64,000 bases of DNA, taken from NCBI RefSeq assembly GCF_003711265.1, contig NZ_CP024634.1, forward strand, positions 1,550,001-1,614,000. Direction: 5' to 3'. Below, piece after piece: positions 1 to 9,000 of the stretch (the stretch's first letter is position 1; every line of letters starts with the position of its first letter). The stretch comes from Bathymodiolus thermophilus thioautotrophic gill symbiont. Lineage in GTDB: Bacteria > Pseudomonadota > Gammaproteobacteria > PS1 > Pseudothioglobaceae. The notes beneath the pieces were generated by a model. The model ran no database searches and had not been told where the DNA came from. It saw nothing but the letters and a program-made list of their open reading frames with translations. Made by a program: the position numbers and the translations under genes.

Positions 1-3000
1 TGGCTTGGATTGATAAAATGCGAGAACTCGGTATTAAAACACCGGAATACTATAAAACCATTGTTATGACCGATCAAAATCAGCAACAGCACCATGGAAT
101 TTTAGTTGAACACATTCATGATACGAAAGTTGTTAGACCGGGTTTATCTACTCAAATAAAAAATGAACGCATAACAAAAAGAACCTTGGATGACATTCAA
201 AATTTGTTGAGCAAGTTTGAACAAAATCCAGATCTGTATATTCCCGATTTTCAAATGCTAATGGGTAAAGATGGGCAACTTTATACTTTCGACCCAGGAT
301 CCGTTAGCCCACCAATGGATCGACCTGATAGTCCTGCCCATCAAAATATGAGAGAATCAAGTATAAAGGGGCTTAGAGGATTAAATGAAAAAGTAACGAT
401 TTTTCTTAAAGAATTCAATGAAAAGAATAGGACACATGCTATTTTTGTTGATGAAGCATCGCTAAAAAAAGATCCAACACTTAGAGAAAGATTAATAAGT
501 AAAGCAAAAAAACAACAAAATCTTGCTATTGTCAGTTACAACTTTGAAGATGCGCTTACTGATCCCACTATATTGTATCAACCAGACAACCCTCAACCAA
601 TTGATAGAATCGAAGTGATGACTGATAAGGGCATTCGCTCTCCCGATCAACTTGATATGTTTTTTTTAGCACAAAGTATGCCCAGTGTATCTGGTGATAT
701 GATTTTTCGTAACAGGTCCGTAGAAAGTTTCAGCAACTACCAAACCAACATTATCGTCCAACACGGCAATAGCGACACCGCAATTAAAGCTGCCCAAGAC
801 CTTGCTAACAAACACCCTGACAACAGCATCATTGTTCATTTTGATGCTAATAACAAATTAGTCACCGCAGATAATGAGCTTTATACCCCTAATGGCAATG
901 TGCGACTTAGTTTTGTTGATCATGGGGAAAACTTTGTGACAGACGAAAGTAGCATGGATGAATTGGTTGATAAGGTCAAGCAAATTAATGACACTTACGG
1001 CAATGAAAATACTTATTTTGAACGCATTGCCTTGGTAGGTTGCGACACCAATAGCGTTAGAAAGGGCTTAACCAAAGACTTTGCCCGTGCTGTTTATAAT
1101 AACATACCCACCCTAAGAAATGCGGACATTACTGGTAGAACAGGGGAGGTGCAAGTCAATGATGATGGCACCAAAACCATGAAAACAGGGGGCGCTAAAA
1201 CGGTTTATAGTTGGCGTAATGGTGATATTGTTTCAAAAACTGAAGGTGCTAAAACCACTGCCGATAAACTTAAGAATCCGTTAAGCTTAACAATATCTGA
1301 TTTTATTTCTGAACGAATTAGTGAATTTCAGTCGTCAACGACGCTTGTTACCTTTGCGGAGAGTGAATTTTATAATATTCTTTCCGAGTGCATGGAGTAT
1401 GTTGACGATTTCAACTATAAGGATATGAGTGCACAGGAAAAAATATCTTTCTTTCAAGGGGTAAAGGAAAAATTGAGTAATTTTTCCAATACGGGCGCCC
1501 CTCCACCTTCGATGCAGGCGCATATAGCAACATTAGAAAATTATTCTGGGGAAATTATTTCTAGAAGTGAGCATCGTATTAGAATGAACAACAAGTTTCC
1601 AGTTACCATTACAAAGGGCAACAAAGTATCCGATATTATTCATTATGTTTGGACGGGTGGTGCAATGCCAAAATCCTATTTAGATAACATTAAAGCCATC
1701 AAAAGGCAAAATGATAAATTAACCGTACGCCTCCATTACGACCCTGATTCTTTATTAATGAATGAGCTTAAGAAAAGAATGCAGACCCATGTGGATAACA
1801 ATTTGACTGTAGGTGGCAATCGTAGATACGAAGCAATTAAACTTACAAAAAGATTTTCAGATTATTGTGGAGACCGTGACTTAAGCAGTGATGTCATAAA
1901 AGGATTTATGGTTGATGTGTTAGGCGTTCCGATAGCAGAAGTTAATGAGATTGAAGAAAAATCCAACAAATATTGGGGTGATTTTCCTGGGAACAATCCA
2001 AATTTAGAATTGGCGCCTATATCATTCGACGACACAGAGTTGTCTGGAATGAAAGAAGCTTACCAATTTGAACTTAAAAATGGATCTATGGCAGGTGCAT
2101 CTGATGTTGTTAGATTTTCTGTGCTGCATACTGAGGGTGGTATGTATGCCGATGTTGGGCTGATTTTTGATCGTTCTGGCCGAAATAATTTTTTGTATAA
2201 TTATATTCAAAGTTTTCCTGAAAATGGCTTTGCCTACAAACAAGCAGTTGCTTCACTTCAGAGTACCTACCCCTTGGTCGCTAACAATAATTTTCTCGTT
2301 GCTGCACCTTATTCTGAATTTACAGGCACTTTGGTTCAAGATATCTCCGAAGCGTACAACAGAATAACTTCTAATGAAGTTGAAGAGGCAAGACGAAGTT
2401 ACGGAAGTAACCAAGTCCTTGATCAGTATGACACTAGCATTGTACCGCTCAATAAGTTTTATCTTGACCATGTAAATCATCTTTCCATAAAACCACTTAA
2501 CAATCATATTCTTGATGCTCACGGATCTTGGCAATCAAAATGGAATGCTAAAGGTGTTGAATTTATTGTTTTTATCGTAGATACTGAGAGTCTATCAGAC
2601 ACTCAAAGAAGGGGTTTGATTGATAATATAGAAAGGAATGTTGATGGCTACAACAATGACGCTTATAAGGTTGTAGTTTTAGATTCTCATGCTGTTGTTA
2701 ATCCAGTAAGAAGAGAGGTTATTGAACACAGGAATCCATTTTTTACTGTACAAAAAGTACCCGTAAAAAGCGATGGGATATCAATAAATTACCCTAAACT
2801 ATTTGAAAGAAGTAGGCGGATTATCGTTCATGACAATGACAATAATTTTGAACCTATGTTAGAAGATTTTAGCAGTACAGTGGAGCGCAGCGAACCATCG
2901 GAATTTAATAAAACAATAGAAGGGGTTACAAGCGCTCGTTGTTTTCAAGTGTTTTTATTTGATGATAGGGCAAATTTCAAGCAAACCATACGAGAGCTTG

Positions 3001-6000
3001 CGCCAGATATTTCTAAAGAAAATTATGTAGCATTGGTTTATGACAAATCCAATCAAAAATACGATGTGCTAGATGGTCATGATTTTGAATTCAACAATAC
3101 TAAGCGCTTAAAGGTAAATTTCATTGGGGAATTAAGCAATTTAGAGAGTTCTAGCGAAATACAAAAAAGAATATTCTCTGCTGAAAGTGCACTTCCACAG
3201 ATTGACATTAAAGGCCACACAAAAGAAACAAGGGTGGTTTTAAGTAAAGACATGAGTCCTAATCAAAGTTTATTCAAAATAGAAAAGACTTTTTCAGATG
3301 ATTCTCATTTTTACACCAACAAAGGCATTGTATCCATACACGCACAAAATAATGAAAACAAATCTAATGCCACAATACTTATAAACAATAAGGCTGGCAA
3401 TGTTGTTGTGCAAGATAATGCTGTATTGACATGGAAAGGGCTTACAACACCCGAAAGGGAATTTTTGCAAAGAACAGAAAGTGAGTCGAGTAAGTCTAAT
3501 AATGATTCGTTAAATAAATATCACAATGTTATTGTTCAATCTTCTCAGTCTTGGTATCAAGATTCTTATGACTTGGCTTGTGATACCAATTTTAAGGGCA
3601 ACACAAGCATCGTTCAAATTACAGAGAATGGGTTTAGAACCATATATGGAACACCGCCTTCTTCAATTACAGGAGATGTTAGAGTTATTTTTGCATTTAA
3701 TAAAAATTATAAAATTGTAAATAATGTAAATCATATTAGAGAAATACTTAGTCCTGATGCAAAAATTAGCGATATACGCCTCATTAACAGAACGGCACCG
3801 AGCGTTTTGAAAAATCCTGATACTGAAGCGAACTATATGGAGCATGTTTCACGGATAACACATAGATACAAAGATGCTCAAGTGAGTATGCAACAAGGCA
3901 TGCAAAGCAACAAATATCTTTTTTATAATTATTCATTCCATTCGCTTATAACGCCAAGTGCATCAAACGATTTCCAAGAAAAAGGTATTATTTTTAAAAT
4001 ATCCAATGGCAGTAGCGTTAACGAATATGCCGACAGAGTAATGTCTTTATATCCAAATAACAGTTATATTGCCACACTTGATCCCATAACAAATGAGATA
4101 AGAGTATATGATTCATATGGCAATATAGTTACCGATGCCAATATAAATGGAAAATATGAAATTCATGTGTTGGGTCGGGTCTCTGATCTGGAAAGAATAG
4201 GCAGTGAATCTTTATCTGATTATATCGTAAAGTTGCAAAAAAGTATTAAAATAACGCCAGAGAAGGAAGTTTCTGTTGGATTAACTGTCTGCAGCACAAC
4301 AGATTCGGCAACAAGTGACTTGTTGTTTGATTCAAACAATTATGCGCTCAATGTTTACCATAAGTTAGCACAATATAATCAAAATTCAGGTGGGTCAATA
4401 CAGAGTCGCAATATTTTATTTGGAACTGATGGGGATGGCATTAGAACCTTAGGTGTCATCAATGCAGCCCACCTAGCCGAAACCACCCCCCACCAAAACA
4501 CCCCTCTCCACAACTGGGTTGACTTAAGCCAAGAGCAAATCAATAAACTAGCCCTAGAATCCCAAAAAACCAAACCCAGTCTAGCCAACCACGACCACCA
4601 AGTCCTCATTCAAACCGAAGCTGATGACAATGTTAAAGACAACACCTCAAGACTCGCCTCTAAACACCCCACACAAACCACCATCGTGCAAATGCAAAAA
4701 GACGGCACCTACAAAGTAGTTTACGGCGCTAAACTTGAAAATATTACAGGCAGAGTCAAAATGGTGGCTGTAGGTTACGGCAGAGAAAAAAACGGCGTCC
4801 AAACGCTAGGCGGTAGAAATGAAAGTGAATTAAGCGACAACATACTCACCCTCAAACGAGACCTAAACCCAACCAATACCACAATAGGGCGCACCAGCCT
4901 TGTAGCTTGCAACCTAGAAAGCAACAATCCCACCAATAATCCTGACAGCCAATACGGCAAACAAGTCATCCAAAGACTCCATCAAGGTGGCATTAATGGC
5001 GATTTAAGCGTTAGAAGTAGTTATGTTGGTATTCAACCAGACGGCACAAAAGTTACCTCAGATACAGGAGTGGACAATTGGAAACACAAAGACAGCGAAG
5101 CCAAAACCGTTTATAGTTATGACAAAAATGGCAAAGTAGAAAGTAAAGTGTATGACAACAACGGTGTGCTGGTTAAATACAACGGACAACATTTGGACGG
5201 CACAAGATACAAAAGCAATATCATTGTTCAAAATAGCGACAACGCTACCGTCGTTGAAGCCGCTAACGCCTTGTTTAACAAACGCCCTAATACCAGTGTT
5301 ATCGTTAAATTCGACCAAAATGGCAATCTTGTTACCCTAAAAGGTGAGGCCTACACCCCAACAGGTGGCACTCGTGTCAACTTTGTTGATCATGGTGCCA
5401 ACTTAAGCCAAGAGGGCGCACAATCATTAGCAGACAAAGCCAGAATACTTCAACAAACTTACGGCAATAGCGACACCAAAATCAAACGCATGGCTTTGGT
5501 CGGGTGCGACACCGATGGCGTTAACCAAAGCCTAACCCGACACTTTGCCCATGCTGTTTATAATGACACACCCGCCCTAAAACAGACAGAAATTACTGGC
5601 AGAACAGGACAAGTACAAGTGAATGCCGATGGCACTAAGACCATGACAACAGGCGGCACTAAAACAATTTATAGTTGGAACGGCAGCAGAGGTGGCATTA
5701 CCCAAAGAACTGAAACAATTAAACGCTATAGCGATAGTTTAGAAAATCCATTGGGCAAGTTTGATGACCAAATAAAAGAAATAGATGCGCTTCTCAAAAT
5801 AACACCAATGAGCGAAAGCACTAAGAAAATTTTGACCGACACTCGCAATACTTTTAGAAAAGTAGATTCTGCTTATCAAACAGTACCTTATGCAACAGAA
5901 TACATCGAAGGTCTTATGGAAGAACATGAATTGGAATTAAAGGCATATTTGGATGAACACAAAGATACTCAGGTTAAAGAAAGTTTAGAGGCATTTCGTG

Positions 6001-9000
6001 ATTCTTTAAACGCTCAGTGCGCCGATTTGCAATTTGAAATAGAAAACCAACTGAAGCAAGAATTTTTAAATATTCTTAAAGAGAAATCTGAGAATCAGGT
6101 TTTAAAACTTATTGCCTTTCATGAAAAATTACTAAGCAAAACAAATCAACACTCTCAGTTAGCATGGCTGACATACCAATCTTTAGAAAAAATGAAAAGA
6201 GCGGCGAGTAACACACTGAGCAAAATGGAAGACAGGGTAAGTACACTCGACGCTTTGAGTGGTGAAGAAAAAATCAGAGTTTTGGCGGAGGTTAGTAAGA
6301 ATATAAATGATTTGTGTGAGAATTTAGAATATTTTAAAGAGGCAGATCAAGTCAAAATAAAAGAGTTTAAAACGAAAACCTTGGCAAGCTTGGAATTAGG
6401 CACATGGAGCAAGGGAAAAGTAGTGGATACATATCGTGTACCACTTGTTGATGATAATGCTTTTAGAGTTATTGTACAGCTATCAGATGATGTTGATGCA
6501 GCATATTTGGCAGGCAAACATTTTGGCAATTCCACACTTGTTCAAATGGATGAATATGGCAATTACCGAGTTGTGTATGGACCTGAATTAGGAGGCATAC
6601 CAGACGGCAAGAAAGTTAAGTTTGAGATTTTAGGTCATGGCGATACTGTCGAAAAGACGATGGGAAAAAGGACAGCTGCCGATATGGCAAAAAGTATTCT
6701 TGATTTAAAGGCACATATCCCCAAGACTGTAGATGTTACAGCAGTTTCTTTAAAAGGGTGTTGTGCGGGGGTTGATTACGGGAAAGATGTCTTAATTGAG
6801 CTTAATAAAGAAAACTTCAAACCCGTGATTAGTTCTAGACTTGGTTTAACAGAAGTATATACATTTGGCAGAGTACTTACTTCTAGAATCTATCACTCTG
6901 AGAATAACAGAACTGCCTGGAAATACGATGAAAACGATAAAATAGTCGCCGTACCTTATTCAGATGAAAAGCACCATATAGTTCTTTCTGTTGACGAAGA
7001 AGGCAATCCAAAAGTAATTAAAACACACAATAATAAAGATTGGAGAAAATTTAAAGGTGAGTTAAGGGTGAAGGTTATGGCTGGAGAACGCTTAAATACA
7101 TTGGATGCATTGGAAAATTTTCAAGATCAACTGAAAATTCAGGGCGCCAAAATGAGTCAAATTGATATAGAGACGGGAGAGCAGGATTGGTTTAAAGGGC
7201 GACCAGACAATACACTGCGCTCCTATGGGAGACATACAAGGTTAATGGGCACGATCATTGAGTCAAATATTACATTGCATATTGACTCTGGACTTCATGA
7301 CGGCGCAACTGTTTTTAGTTACAAAAATGCACCTGATCAAGAAGTAGTGATAAATAGCCCAGAATATCTCGTTAGTTATTCAGATGCATGGAAAAGTAAT
7401 TTCATTTTTTTTGACTATAATGAAGAGAACATCCCTTTTCTTTCTGTGCCAATAAAATATGATCCTGATATTACACTAAATATTATTATTTCTACTGAAG
7501 GTTCCACAAAAGAAATGGTGTTGTCGCAGTTTCAACAAGCAAAAAAAGAGCTTGGCAGAGCCTCTATTCTTAAAGTTAGAATCTCAACAGGTCAACAATA
7601 TTTAATGCCTGAGCAAGAGAGTAGAGATCTGATTAACTATCTTTCTCAAGAACTTGGCGTTAGAATTGAAAGGGCTCATGAAGATACTCGCTACTCCGAA
7701 CCCAGGTTATTATTATCAAAAAACCCCGGAGACCCCGAAATAAAGGTACATGACCACCTAGCCGAAACCACCCCCCACCAAGACACCCCTATTCACAACT
7801 GGGCCGACTTAAGCCAAGAACAAATCAACAAACTAACCACAGAAGCCCAAAAACCCCAACCCAGCCTAGCCAACCACGACCACCAAGTCCTCATTCAAAC
7901 CGAAGCCGATGGCAATGTTAGAGACAGTACCTTTAGACTCGCCTCTAAACACCCCGCACAAACCACCATTGTGCAAATGCAAAAAGACGGCACCCACCAA
8001 GTGGTTTACGGCCTTGATCTTGAGGATATTACCGGCAAGGTCAAAATGGTGGCTGTAGGTTATGGCAGAGAGAAGGACGGCGCACAAACCATGGGCGGCA
8101 GAACTGCTGATGAATTAAGTGCAAATATTACCGAACTCAATCGAGCCTTGGCAGGCAATGCAGACATACAACGCATTAGCATCGTTGGTTGCAATATGGA
8201 ATCAGACAATCCTACTGACAATAACGACAGTCAATACGGCAGAAGAATGGTCGAAAAACTCAGTCAATCAAACATCAAAGCTCCTGTTGCTGTTAGAAGC
8301 AGTTATGTTGCTGTTGATGAAAACGGCAGAAAACTAACTTCAAACACAGGCGCAGGCAATTGGATGCACAAAGACAGTGCTGCCAAAACCGTTTACAGTC
8401 TTGGCGCAACTGGCGCTGTGGTTAGCAGAGTGTATAACGACGAAGGCACTTTGATTAAATACAATGGTAGACGCTTAAACGAAGACTTGGATAATGACAA
8501 AAGCGCACAAGGTACAGAAAATCAAGAAACAAGCGACAAGCACGCTCAAGGGCAAGGACAAGGGCAAGGGCAAGGGCAATCAGAATCGGAAACAGAAACA
8601 ACCAAACAAAAACTAGACGATATCGACAAACGCCAAACTGATTTTGCCAATTCCGTTAACCAAAACAAACTCAGAAGATTGCCCAATGGCAACGCCCCTG
8701 CCAATAACGACAATGAAAACACCAAAACAGGCGGTATGTCCGCCCCCGCTCTCAATGTGCAAATCGATATCGGCGGTGGCGACCACGCCTCTCTCTTCGG
8801 TGGCTCTACCAATGTAGATGTCAAAGTCGGCAACGGCGCACACCACACACTGATGTACGGCAGCAACAATGTTTTAGTCAGCATCGGCGATATAGGCGAC
8901 AGCAGTCGTTTTGTTGAAATAGGGGGCTATCGTGCATTAGAAGGTGTGCAAATCTTAATAGGCACTAAAAATGTCGTGGTCAACCACGGCGTTAGAAACG

